From positions 93,833-157,832 of the forward strand of contig CAJQUW010001430.1 in assembly GCA_907163375.1 (NCBI GenBank): a stretch of 64,000 nucleotides of DNA, in the 5' to 3' direction. The stretch is from Prostheceraeus crozeri. Taxonomy: Eukaryota > Platyhelminthes > Polycladida > Euryleptidae. Every line of letters begins with the position of its first letter. The stretch's first letter is position 1. The position numbers were made by a program, and so were the translations under genes. The notes beneath the pieces are model-generated. The model had not been told where the DNA came from and ran no database searches. It was given only the letters and a program-made list of their open reading frames with translations. Shown in pieces: positions 53,861 through 62,920 of the stretch.

Positions 53861-54760
53861 GCTCACCTTGCTCACCTTGACCGGGCTCGATCCAGTTTCA
53901 GCCTCCCGGATGATCGGGTAGCACAGGGTGGCCCCTCAGTCCGTTGCTTCCACATGGCTCGGTCGGAGGCCATGTCTTCGTTTATCGATCTGACCTCCAT
54001 TCCACTCTTTATCACAGTTCTCCAACTTGTTCTCGGTCTTCCCTTTCTTCTGTCGACAGGTTCTTGTTTCCATGCTGTTTTGCAGATGTTATCCTCTGGT
54101 CTTCTGAGCAAATGTCCGAACCATCTCCATCGGCGAGTCTCAATTTCTTTGCTTATTGGGGGTACTTTGAGCATACGACGGATCTTATCGTTTCTTATTC
54201 TATCCTTCTTTGTCTTCCCCATTGACCACCACAGCATCCTCATCTCTGACACTTCCATTGCAATAAGGTCAGCTTTCTTCGGGGCCCAGAGCTCAGCATG
54301 GTAAAGCATTGCGGGTCGGACCACTGTGTGGAAAACCTTGCCCTTGAGTCGTAGAGGCATCTTTTTGTCGCACAGGACATTAGACATAACTCTCCAGTTC
54401 TGCCAACCTGCTTGTGTTTTCGCCTTCATGTCCCTCCCTGATGTGCCTTTGTCATCCAAGACAGTACCGAGGTATTTAAAAGCATCAACCGTCAGGATTG
54501 CGGTGCCTTGCAGATGGATGCGCTCACTTTCTTTCGTGCTGAGGTACACCGTCTTATTTCTGCTGAGTCGCAAACCATGGAATTCGAGGGCTTCTCGCCA
54601 TTTTTTCAGGCGCGCTTGGACCTTCTCCTTTGTGTCTCCTGATATTACCAGATCGTCGGCAAACAGTAGTTCCAGTGTGTCATTTTCTCCATTCCCTCTG
54701 ATCGACTTTGATATCTCATCTAACAGCAAGACAAAGAGGTAGGGGCTTAGAGCAGAACCC
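53861..54760 (-). mobile_element. RTE-like LINE, 5'-truncated, inserted in the gypsy fragment
   Basis: 900-bp minus-strand insertion. Flanked by TGTAAATGT at 53852-53860 and 54761-54769, a 9-bp target duplication. Its 3' end is a short tandem tail (AAGGTGAGC twice, read on minus), typical of RTE-type LINEs. Contains only the C-terminal part of the ORF, so dead on arrival. Confidence 0.8.
53872..54729 (-). pseudogene. LINE reverse transcriptase, C-terminal part
   Basis: 285-codon open frame beginning within the RT palm: ELLFADDLVISGDTKEK carries the FADD catalytic box. Then LRLSRNKTVYLSTKE, FKYLGTVLDDKG, HTVVRPAMLYHAELWAPKK, and RRWRWFGHLLRRPEDN near the C-terminus. Endonuclease and N-terminal RT are missing. 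The frame is still open, so insertion is not very old. RTE-like by tail and motif style; the clade is not certain. Confidence 0.8.
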
Positions 54761-55445
54761 TGTAAATGTAAATTTTTTAAATCAGAGGTTTGTTACTTGG
54801 GACACAAGGTTTCAAGTAGCGGATTGAAACGGATCCACAAAAGACTGAGAAAATCAAATCATGGCCTACTCCAAAAACAGTTGAAAATTTAAGATCATTT
54901 ACAAGTCTTTGTGGCTACCATCGCAAATTCATAAAAAATTATGCGATAATTGTGTATGCGGTTCTAGTACACCGATTGAGTTGATCCAAAAAAGATTCGA
55001 TAGCTTTTGATCAGACCTATATTTACAGACTACCTATAGATTTCATAAGTAGTGCTAAATGCCGAAAAATTTAAATTCGCTATTTTTGGCAATTTTTCGG
55101 GGTTTTCAAACCTTCTAATTTCAATAAAGACCTTTATAAAGTTGTCAGAGGCGAGCTTCAGCTCAAGACTTGCTTCCTGATGTAAATAACTCCACCGGTT
55201 TTCATGTCAAAATCGGGGTCCGAATACCAACACAGTGATATGACGCACGCTCTGTCCGCGGGAGGTTGGATTTGAAGGCCAAGGCCTTGGAGTCGGGATA
55301 AGATCCCCTCTGAGTAATGCCTGTAACGGATTCATCAGCCTAGCTTGTCTATCCTCAAGTATTGAATGACATATTAGTTGGATTTTTAAAATGATTGTCG
55401 ATGTTGCTTGTCAGTAATTCTATTTCATCTTTCCTTCTACAGAAT

Positions 55446-55838
55446 ATGGGAGGCAACTCAAAATTTCTTTTCAAAAAGTGCTCTTGTGGAGAGATTAAGA
55501 GAGGCGGCGAATTTAGACGCCACATCAATAAATGTAGAAATACTCCTCACTTTCACGAGGAAAGAGCTGTTATTTCCGGCTGCACACATTGCCTAAAATT
55601 TTTGAAAGGCAAGGACCATACGGCATTTTACACTGCTCACGCCGAATGTCCAATTAAGAAGGCTGCCAACTACACGTCATCCGACATCGGCAAATTGATC
55701 GCACCCTATTTCGAGCAAACATCTGTCGATTTAGACGCAGCACTGCAAGAAGCAATTGACACTATCTTGTCTCTTACTGCTCCGACCACAGAACATCTTG
55801 TCAATGATTGTCAATGTATTCATTCGTTAAAAATATAA
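55446..55838 (+). CDS. Duplicated N-terminal exon of the coiled-coil gene, copy C
   Basis: Encodes MGGNSKFLFKKCSCGEIKRG, HFHEERAVISGCTHCLKFLK, HAECPIKKAANYTSSDIGKL and VDLDAALQEAID. A splice-acceptor-like tract (tttccttctacag) ends just before it. It duplicates the exon at 55882-56274, which is similar but clearly diverged, so the duplication is not recent. Copy A has only one. Alternative N-termini for the same coiled-coil protein are possible. Confidence 0.5.
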   Translation: MGGNSKFLFKKCSCGEIKRGGEFRRHINKCRNTPHFHEERAVISGCTHCLKFLKGKDHTAFYTAHAECPIKKAANYTSSDIGKLIAPYFEQTSVDLDAALQEAIDTILSLTAPTTEHLVNDCQCIHSLKI

Positions 55839-55881
55839 ATGGTATAAGTAGTAATTCTATTTCATCCCTCCTTTACAAAAA

Positions 55882-56955
55882 ATGGGAGGAAATTCCAGGT
55901 TTTTATTCAAAAAATGTTCTTGCGCAGAAATTAAGAGAGGCGGCGAATTTAAACGCCACATAAATAAATACAAAAACACGCCTCATATTCATGAAGAAAG
56001 AGGTGTTGTTTCCGGCTGCACACATTGCCTAAAATTTTTAAAAGGCAACGACCATGAGGCATTTTACGCCGCTCACGCCTTATGTCCGATCAAGAAGACT
56101 AGTAATTATACAACATCGCACATCGGCAAAGTGATCGCACCCTACTTCGAAACAACAGTCGATCTAGACGCAGCGCTACAAGATGCGATCGCAAATATTT
56201 TATCTCCTGCTGCACCGACCACTACAGAACAACTAAGTGGATCGGAAAGCTCAGACGACTCCGATTCTGAGTAGGTCGTCATTGATAGGATAGTGGAAGA
56301 CATAGGAAAACCATCAAACCAGTCTTCCCCTATAATGAAAGCGATCACGCAGCAGTCTTCCCCAGTAAAGAAGGGGATCAAGCAGCAAACAGAGAGCTGG
56401 AACAAGGATGCCCAGATCGCAAAAGTGAGCCAGGAGTACGCACTTACCAAATTGAAGGACGAACTGGCTCGTTATAAGAACGAATGTGCGGCTCTTAGGG
56501 ACAAAAATTTTCATCTCAAGGGTCAGGTAGCTCAGATTCGAGCCCTCAAGACTCAAGTCCTAAATTTAGAACTTTTCCGTGAAAGGGCGCTTAGCAGCGA
56601 AAAACGTGTCACTGAGCAGGCTGCCTACAAAAAGACTTTAAAAGCTCAGGAAGAGACGTTAAAGTTAAAACTTGAGCAACTCAAAATAAGCCTCAGTGAA
56701 GGTCAAAAGAAAGAGAGACGAACAACGCTCCACCTTCCCGTCGTCAACAGCAGAATTGTGGACAATATAATAATTGAAAGTGAGGACATGGACACCACAT
56801 TCGAGTGCTACGATGGAGCGATGGCGGAGATGCGCTGCCTACACATCTCTATCAAGCATGATGGTGACATTAGGGAATTGCGCCAACGCAAGCGGAAACT
56901 GCCGGTCAAATATCTTCCCCATCCACCGCCATCGAAGGTTCAACGAAGCGATTAA
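55882..56955 (+). pseudogene. Zn-finger/coiled-coil accessory protein, copy C
   Basis: Best preserved member. MGGNSRFLFKKCSCAEIKRG; Cys/His region HIHEERGVVSGCTHCLKFLK and HALCPIKKTSNY; acidic linker SGSESSDDSDSE; Ser/Pro/Lys segment; coiled coil from about residue 180 (SQEYALTKLKDELARYKNEC); C-terminal domain TTLHLPVVNSRI, TTFECYDGAMAEMRCLHISI, RKRKLPVKYLPHPPPSKVQR. About 355 residues, looks broken about once. The 3' UTR has a small GT/AG intron (about 56969-57028), then H2. Confidence 0.65.
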
Positions 56956-57028
56956 GTTAATTTATGGTAAGTTAATATCATCTCCATCACTTGAATATAA
57001 TTTTATCTATTTTCTTTCTATTTTTCAG

Positions 57029-57140
57029 ATGCTACGTGAACGAACCAACGGCCTTTAAGAGGCCACCATGGGGCAAAAAGTGATAGTACCTCCACGTGGT
57101 TTGCCCCGGACAGACTTTGGTCTGACTGAATCTATCACAC
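57029..57140 (+). ncRNA. H2 three-hairpin element, copy C (first)
   Basis: GGCCT-TTAAG-AGGCC, GGGGCAAA...TTTGCCCC, and CAGAC-TTTG-GTCTG. The long stem is perfect here (eight pairs). Directly follows the 3'-UTR intron of the coiled-coil gene. Confidence 0.65.
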
Positions 57141-57224
57141 AAGTAAAAGAAATATAATCATGTCTTTGTCTCAGAGAGGTAGATAAACCATTGCCTATCT
57201 TCGATTTTCATTTTAGTCTCCATC

Positions 57225-57488
57225 ATGCAGACACCAAACACGTTATTCAGCTCTCCTGACAAGCCTCGGTTAAAGCCAATAAATTTATTTTATGAGATTT
57301 CGCAGATGGAGGAGCAAGAGAGAATTTGCAACAATCTTGCTCGAATCGGCTCATCGGCTACCGATGATGTCGATTCAACAGAGTGGGGATATATACCGCC
57401 CTCTAACAGTCGGATGGAAGTAGAGGAGGTCGATGCCGCTGACATAGAAAGATTAAAAGTCTCTCTCAACGGAATCGGCAAAATCTAG
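57225..57488 (+). CDS. Small accessory protein s3, copy C
   Basis: 87 residues, open frame: MQTPNTLFSSPDKPRLKPIN, LFYEISQMEEQERICNNLAR, WGYIPPSNSRMEVEEVDAAD, then IERLKVSL. Homologous to s3 in B. Mostly helical N-terminal half with an acidic C-terminal half. It sits between two H2 elements. Absent from copy A, where a single H2 remains. A tail of a few residues precedes the second H2. Function unknown. Confidence 0.65.
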   Translation: MQTPNTLFSSPDKPRLKPINLFYEISQMEEQERICNNLARIGSSATDDVDSTEWGYIPPSNSRMEVEEVDAADIERLKVSLNGIGKI

Positions 57489-57498
57489 GAATGCATCC

Positions 57499-57602
57499 GA
57501 GAACGAACCATCGGTCTTTAAGAGACCACCATGGGGCAAAATGTGATAGTACCTCATCGTGGTTTGCCCTGGACAGATTTTGGTCTGACTGAATCTATCA
57601 CA
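57499..57602 (+). ncRNA. H2 three-hairpin element, copy C (second)
   Basis: GGTCT-TTAAG-AGACC: both sides of the stem changed relative to GGCCT/AGGCC in the first C copy. Then GGGGCAAA...TTTGCCCT, and CAGAT-TTTG-GTCTG (one G-U type pair). It is the 3' end of s3. Confidence 0.65.
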
Positions 57603-57765
57603 CGAATATAAAAAATATAGTCACAAAGTTATATCTGCTATCAGTCAACTCTAACGTTGCATGGCACGGAGAACTTCGATATAATTCTTCCTGTTGGTGG
57701 GCGATCTCTCTTGAGACAGCGGATGATATCGTAGTGATGAGTGTGGCAAGGGCTTGAGACTTACC

Positions 57766-57876
57766 TTATTCCGACTTTCCAACGGTCGTCGTGGTCTCTT
57801 CGCTCAACGTAGCACTTTGAACGCCAATCGGTTGAATCTTAGCTATCTGCCGCAGGTTACTTTTTAAATTCTCCAT
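57766..57876 (-). CDS. Candidate short protein s4, copy C
   Basis: 36 codons, MENLKSNLRQIAKIQPIGVQ and onward, with only a few changes from copy A (10819-10929). Starts just downstream of H1. A gtaag donor-like sequence follows the stop region; the DNA beyond, open for SQALATLITTISSAVSREI, could be another exon. Evidence is positional conservation only. Confidence 0.35.
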   Translation of the reverse strand: MENLKSNLRQIAKIQPIGVQSATLSEETTTTVGKSE

Positions 57877-57894
57877 TGCATACGTCATCTTAGA

Positions 57895-57985
57895 ATGAAT
57901 CATGAGTTCTCTTAAGAACTGCCTCTATCATTGAGGCTAAATGATGATGGGATGAAATGGGAGGGCACTCTTGCGCTACACGCAA
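57895..57985 (-). ncRNA. H1 two-hairpin element, copy C
   Basis: Minus strand: CCCATTTCATCCCATCATC, GCCTC-AATGATA-GAGGC, AGTTCT-TAAG-AGAACT, TCATGATTCATTCT. Practically the same as copy A. Confidence 0.6.
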
Positions 57986-58097
57986 GCATATACATCTTCT
58001 CTCTTTACTAATGATACGGTCTCTTTTGATACAATAGTAGACCGATAATAAATGTGATGATATTCGCAGCCATGTATACAATTAACACCATATCTAA

Positions 58098-58379
58098 TGT
58101 AGTAACCGAAATTAATACTTTTGTTTTAATGCAGTGCAATTTCAAATGCTTGAGTACCAGCTGTAGTTATTTAGAAACGTTTTCAAATTTATAATTTTTG
58201 TATCTTACGCTCAGGTCTCTTTTACTGTGAACAGCTTGTGATCACTTACATAACTACAATATAGCTTGAATTTACTACTTTACATGGCTGGATTTTGCTT
58301 AATGGGATTTATGGTTCCTACAAGTTATTATTACAATTAAACTACTTTTACTACGATATTACAAATACCGGTCACTACA
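58098..58379 (+). repeat. 5' LTR of gypsy element
   Basis: 282 bp, TG...CA ends. Immediately followed by CTTTGGCGACGAGG, a phrase common at the start of gypsy interiors (primer-site region). Confidence 0.93.
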
Positions 58380-58507
58380 CTTTGGCGACGAGGATTTTTA
58401 CGAACCTGCATGTCACATTATTTTTACAATCAGTATTACTATCATTTTCAAGGATTTCCGGTCTGTGATAAGTATAAACTTTTTCTCTGCTGTCATGTTA
58501 CGAATAA

Positions 58508-59371
58508 TTGCAATTTATACATTTACATACTCATGTGATTGATGTTGCGGGAATTTTGAAAGGTGTACTGTGTCATTTTAATGGCAAGTCTGCATACATC
58601 GATTTTCTTGTACTACGTGTTGACCATCAACCAGTCTTGGGTGCAGATGCTATTTTTCACCTTGACGGTATTGTTAAGCGTGGTCAAAATGCTGAGCTTG
58701 TTTCATGCTCTGTAACTCGCACTGATATTCCAAAAACTGAAATTGTAACAGTGTTACCCAAACTGAAAGGTTTTCAGTTTTACATTCAACTGAAAAAATA
58801 TGCTCCATCCTCTCTAGTTCAAAAACCGAGACGTATTCCATTTGCTTTACAATCAGCTGTTGAGAATGAAATCAGCAAGTTATTGCAGGATGACATCATA
58901 GAAGAAATCGACTCATCCCCTTACCTTTCTCCTATTGTTGTTGTACCGAAAGCTAACAACAAAATAAGACTTTGCGTTGATTATAAGAAAATCAACCAGC
59001 ATATTATTGTCGACCAGCACCCTCTCCCAACACTCGAGATTTTTTCCAAGTTGACCGGGGTAAAGTATTTTTCTAAGTTAGACTTGAGAGCTGCCTATCA
59101 CCAACTTGAAATCAGGGAAGACTCACGTGATTTAACAGTATTTACTTCGCATGTGGGTCAGTTTCGGTACAAACGCCTACCGTTTGGAGTAGCTAATGCA
59201 CCGTCGGCCTACATGAAAGTGATTTTCACAATTTTACGGCACTGTCGAAATACAGTTGGTTATCTGGATGATATCCTGATTTTCGGAAAATCGCTTGATG
59301 AGCATGATGTGTGTCTCAAGTCAACTTTAGACCAGTTACGTTCCTACGGTATGACTTTGAATGAGGAATAA
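58508..59371 (+). pseudogene. pol: gypsy pol: protease end and reverse transcriptase
   Basis: VDHQPVLGADAIFHLDG resembles the C-terminal end of a gypsy protease (LGxDxL-type). RT follows: EEIDSSPYLSPIVVVPKANN, RLCVDYKKIN, FSKLDLRAAYHQLEI, RLPFGVANAPSAY and the catalytic box VGYLDDILIFG. It continues with related residues past 59371 into the RNase H part. It looks broken. Confidence 0.88.
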
Positions 59372-59575
59372 TGTATTTACCGGCAAACTAGTGTGTCATT
59401 TTTGGGTCGTATGCTTGGACCTCAAGGAATTTCGCCTCTGCCTGAGACACTTGAAGCTATTATGTGTGCTCCAGTTCCTCATGACAAACAGTCGCTACGA
59501 TCATTCATGGGGTTGATCAATTTTTAAAAAAATTTCATACCGAATGCAGCGTGTATTTCCGCATCACTTTACGAC

Positions 59576-60226
59576 TTGTTGCGTGAGAATGTTACTTTTC
59601 AGTGGACTGAACAGCATCAAAGTGAATTTTGCAATTGGAAAGACTGTCTATCTAATTACATTCCGCTCGCATTTTTTGATTGTGATATTGACACTCCAAC
59701 TTATCTTACCACTGACGCATCTGGTTATGGCATTTCTGCGGTTTTGTCTCAAAAGTGCGTGTCGACTGGTGAAGACCGTCCAGTATACTTCCTCAGCAGA
59801 AAGTTGTCCGATATCGAGAAGACCTATTCTGTTTCTGTGAAAGAATTTCTCGCAGTACTTTGGGGTACCGAACGCCTACTCCAATACTTATGCGGAAGGC
59901 GATTCATGATCAGGACAGACCACCAATGTTTGAAACAGCTTCTGCATAATTCGTTTGAAGGTGGGTCTGCGCCTTGCCGAGTGATTCGCTGGGCAATAAA
60001 GTTATTACAATACAACTTTGAGGTACAGTACACCCCAGGAAAACATAATGTAGTTGCCGATGCTTTATCAAGAGTACCATTTCAGGATAAAGACTCGCAC
60101 ATCAAACTTTTTACTGTGTCGTTAGGTGAAGTGAACAACAGCCCTATTTCAATTCAAGAACTTAAGCAAGCGACTGATACTGATGATGTCTTTCAAGAGT
60201 TGATAAGTATAATAAAGAATGGTTAA
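59576..60226 (+). pseudogene. pol: gypsy pol: RNase H
   Basis: LTTDASGYGISAVLSQ carries the first RNase H aspartate. PVYFLSRKLSDIEKTYSVSV and KEFLAVLWGTERLLQYLCGR follow, then IRTDHQCLKQLL, YTPGKHNVVADALSR. The order and spacing are those of Ty3/gypsy pol. Part of a broken polyprotein. Confidence 0.88.
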
Positions 60227-60274
60227 CCTCAACGTGCTTCTGCATTACCATAATCTCTCATTGGATTTTGGAAT

Positions 60275-61447
60275 GTGAGGAAAGACTTATCTGTGATCGA
60301 TGGTGTAGTGTGTCGTGGTGGCAAATTTTGTATTCCTCCGATGCTTCGCGACCGGATCGTATCCATTGCACACGAGGGTCACATGGGTATTTCTAAATGT
60401 AAATCCCGTATACGTGAATTTTACTGGTGGCCTAATTTGAACTCGAACGTTGAGTCACAATTACGATCTTGCACTTGCTGTCGTGAACCAATGCGCGAAT
60501 CTCCGGTACAAGTGCCGAACTATATGCATAGGCCTTGGCATCAAATTGACATTGATATTAAAGGTCAGAACTATGACGAGTCTCACAGACCTTATTATGT
60601 CATTGTTGTGATAGACTGTTACACAAAATTTATGTCTGCACGTGTCACTAGCTCTGTTACTTCTGCGAAAGTTATTGAATTTTTAAGCAGTCTCTTCTCG
60701 CTTTTTGGACAATGCACACTATTAACCTCCGACAATGGACCTCAATTCATCTCCTATGAATTTTCTGAGTTCTTACGCACTCGAGGAAAAATTCATAGAC
60801 GTTCTTCTGTTTATAATCCACAGAGAAATGGGGTCGTAGAGTGGGTTAATAGGAATCTGAATAAATTGCTAGGTGTAACATCTGTAAAAAGTGTCAACAA
60901 GTTGCACCAAATAATCGACAACTACGTACAGAACTACAATGCAACCATGCATTCTTCGACGAACAAAATGCCGTCCGATTTGATGCTATCCTACAAGGTG
61001 AAGACAAACCTAAACATAATTTCTACAGAACACGATGCTGAGACAGAAGCGGGCCAAAACCTAAGATCAAAAAGTGAAGCAAATGCCCAGTATGCTAACG
61101 ATCGTAGACGACCTTGTACAACAACGCCGCATAGAGAAGGTCAACGTGTTATTAGTAAGAAAGGGCAAACACGAAAGTTGGTCAAGCGAGTTGGTCCATT
61201 CACATTCAGGATGGACGACGGATTTTGTATCAACACGAGGAACATAGTTCGCACAGCTCAAGAGTCGACAACTAATGATTATGATTTGACATTTATTTCT
61301 ACTCCGATGACAGTAAATGAGCGGTTCGATGAAAACACAGAATGCACCGTTGAGATACTGATTACTGTGCCAGAATCTGAACCTATACGCCGTTCGAATA
61401 GGCACCGACGTCGACCGTCATACCTCAGAGATTACGTTGCCAAGTAA
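60275..61447 (+). pseudogene. pol: gypsy pol: integrase
   Basis: His/Cys zinc-binding N-terminus (HEGHMGISKCKSRIREFYWW, CTCC). Catalytic core: WHQIDIDIKGQ, LLTSDNGPQFISYEFSEF, then SVYNPQRNGVVEWVNRNLNK. C-terminal basic tail RRSNRHRRRPSYLRDYV. No chromodomain seen. 390 codons open. Downstream to 61630 is a short 3' untranslated stretch. Confidence 0.88.
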
Positions 61448-61646
61448 TCGATGAGGCAGTTTTCTAAAGGCTCAATCGCCTTGTCTGTCGTTTTCTTGGT
61501 TTTGTGGTACCGATCGTACTTCTACAGCGGCAATGTTCCCCAAAGAAAACCACCGGTGTACGTAGAAGAGTTCGATGGTAGTTTGTACATAATGCGTTAA
61601 AAAATGTTATAGTCTATGTATACCCTTTTTAAAAAAGGAGGGAAAA

Positions 61647-61928
61647 TGTAGTAACCAAAATTAATACTTTTGTTTTAATGCAGTGCAATTTCAAATGCTT
61701 GAGTACCAGCTGTAGTTATTTAGAAACGTTTTCAAATTTATAATTTTTGTATCTTACGCTCAGGTCTCTTTTACTGTGAACAGCTTGTGATCACTTACAT
61801 AACTACAATATAGCTTGAATTTACTACTTTACATGGCTGGATTTTGCTTAATGGGATTTATGGTTCCTACAAGTTATTATTACAATTAAACTACTTTTAC
61901 TACGATATTGCAAATACCGGTCACTACA
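61647..61928 (+). repeat. 3' LTR of gypsy element
   Basis: 282 bp, nearly identical to 58098-58379. Preceded by the polypurine tract (61631-61646) and followed by TCTAA. Confidence 0.93.
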
Positions 61929-62006
61929 TCTAAATTCTTCCCTTTATTTCCATTTCTAGATCAATACATTGCAAAAACAAAGACATGTAGTATGTAGGCT
62001 TATTTT

Positions 62007-62255
62007 TCACTCATAGTTGAGAGGGATCACTTTTAAATTTGGATAGATTGTAAAATGTTTTGGGCGCGTCGGAGCACCTGGCACTTTTCTCACACGCGTC
62101 GTTTTTGGCGTGAATTCACCATCAGTCCACACAATTTTCTCAATGACGACAATGTTCTCGCGGGACTCCTCCTCCTGTTCACACTTGTCTTGATCCCACT
62201 CGTCAATGACTTCAAATATTTGGCTTAATATTTCCAATGCTTGAGAGTTTGACAT
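62007..62255 (-). CDS. Small accessory protein s2b, copy C
   Basis: 82 residues, open frame: MSNSQALEILSQIFEVIDEW, DQDKCEQEEESRENI, then FTPKTTRVRKVPGAPTR and LKVIPLNYE. Paralogue of s2a. Acidic, Gln/Glu-rich first half, basic TTRVRK patch, hydrophobic end. Promoter block ATTCACATTATACGAA lies 13 bases upstream of the ATG. The gypsy element inserted about 80 bases past its stop. Function unknown. Confidence 0.7.
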   Translation of the reverse strand: MSNSQALEILSQIFEVIDEWDQDKCEQEEESRENIVVIEKIVWTDGEFTPKTTRVRKVPGAPTRPKHFTIYPNLKVIPLNYE

Positions 62256-62268
62256 GTTAGTTTGCTAC

Positions 62269-62419
62269 TTCGTATAATGTGAATGAAAAGTGCTGCAATC
62301 GTTTCAATTATATAGTTATTTAACAATGAGTCCCTCAACAGCCAATCAGAATTATTCTAATTTAAATGAAGACTATATATCTCAGAAGATTTTAACACTT
62401 CTTATTCACATTATACGAA
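62269..62419. promoter_or_regulatory. Divergent s2a/s2b promoter, copy C
   Basis: Perfect 16-base inverted repeat (62269-62284 and 62404-62419), each copy 12-13 bases before an ATG. Each is preceded at about 25-30 bases by a TATA-like element (ctatatatctc at about 62373; actatataattg on minus at about 62308). This is the layout of two mirror-image TATA-initiator core promoters. Confidence 0.62.
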
Positions 62420-62431
62420 CTAGGAGTCTAA

Positions 62432-62668
62432 CATGGCAAAGTCAGAAACATCAAGTAATTTTGTGATCATCAATTAGTGGGATGAAGGCAAGTGTGGACA
62501 GAAGGAGACTTACGACAAAGACAAGACTGTAAGAATTGTCTGGATAGACGAAGAATGGACACCGAAGACAACACGTGTAAGAAAAGCGCCAGATACCCCT
62601 AAACGGCTAAGGTGCTACAAAGTTAACAAAGACTTAGAGGTTCTTCCACTTGACTTTTCCTCGCTATA
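62432..62668 (+). pseudogene. Small accessory protein s2a, copy C
   Basis: Counterpart of 9937-10173, starting MAKSETSSNFVIIN. Practically the same 78-residue protein, including TPKTTRVRKAPDTPKR and VLPLDFSSL; it looks broken once. Followed by an H1-like hairpin (62730-62785). Confidence 0.65.
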
Positions 62669-62729
62669 AAGTATATGTACTTCAATTGTGAACAAATCTA
62701 AAGAACTACAAGTCTCTGTTTTTTTATAT

Positions 62730-62785
62730 TCAATCCCTTTCTCATTTATCCTCAGTAATAGAGGTAGTACCTAGGAAAGAATGAT
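62730..62785 (+). ncRNA. H1-like hairpin element after s2a, copy C
   Basis: CTCATTTATCCTC-AGTAATA-GAGG followed by TAGTACCTAGG. Aligns with the start of H1 (ATTTAGCCTC-AATGATA-GAGGCAGTTCT) with hairpin 1 kept. Same as 9825-9878 in copy A. Confidence 0.42.
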
Positions 62786-62920
62786 TGTATCTATTATCAG
62801 CTGCTATGATTTATACTGAGCTGTCAAATGATTAGATTTTTCACTATGATGTTGATAACTACATTACCCAGAAACAAGTTAAAACAGACAGATATAACAA
62901 ATGAAACATATATTCAGAAA

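Larger units (their letters stand above)
52926..54955 (+). mobile_element. Old Ty3/gypsy fragment, split by a LINE
   Basis: Partial pol of a second gypsy lineage: the reverse-transcriptase region with PWNAPLVVIPKKNGDIRLTI, TLDLSSG, and KCLIYLDDILIFSKDLDEH. The RT continues to 53860, then resumes at 54761-54955 (FTSLCGYHRKFIKNYA-like phrase). No LTRs recognised. Broken, with several breaks. Its right edge abuts Polinton C at about 54956. Unrelated in sequence to the young gypsy at 58.1 kb. Confidence 0.75.
58098..61928 (+). mobile_element. Young Ty3/gypsy LTR retrotransposon without gag
   Basis: 3,831 bp with 282-bp LTRs (TGTAGTAACC...TCACTACA) that differ at about two positions, so insertion is recent. 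5-bp target duplication TCTAA on both sides. Copy A shows the uninterrupted site (gaatttagatctgg near 10596). A purine tract AAAAAAGGAGGGAAAA precedes the 3' LTR. The interior has only a pol remnant (end of protease, RT, RNase H, integrase); gag is missing, so it is non-autonomous and looks broken (a few breaks). Confidence 0.95.

Noticed and set aside
53944-54742. Plus-strand ORFs over the LINE
   Set aside because: Antisense to the reverse-transcriptase frame with the FADD box.
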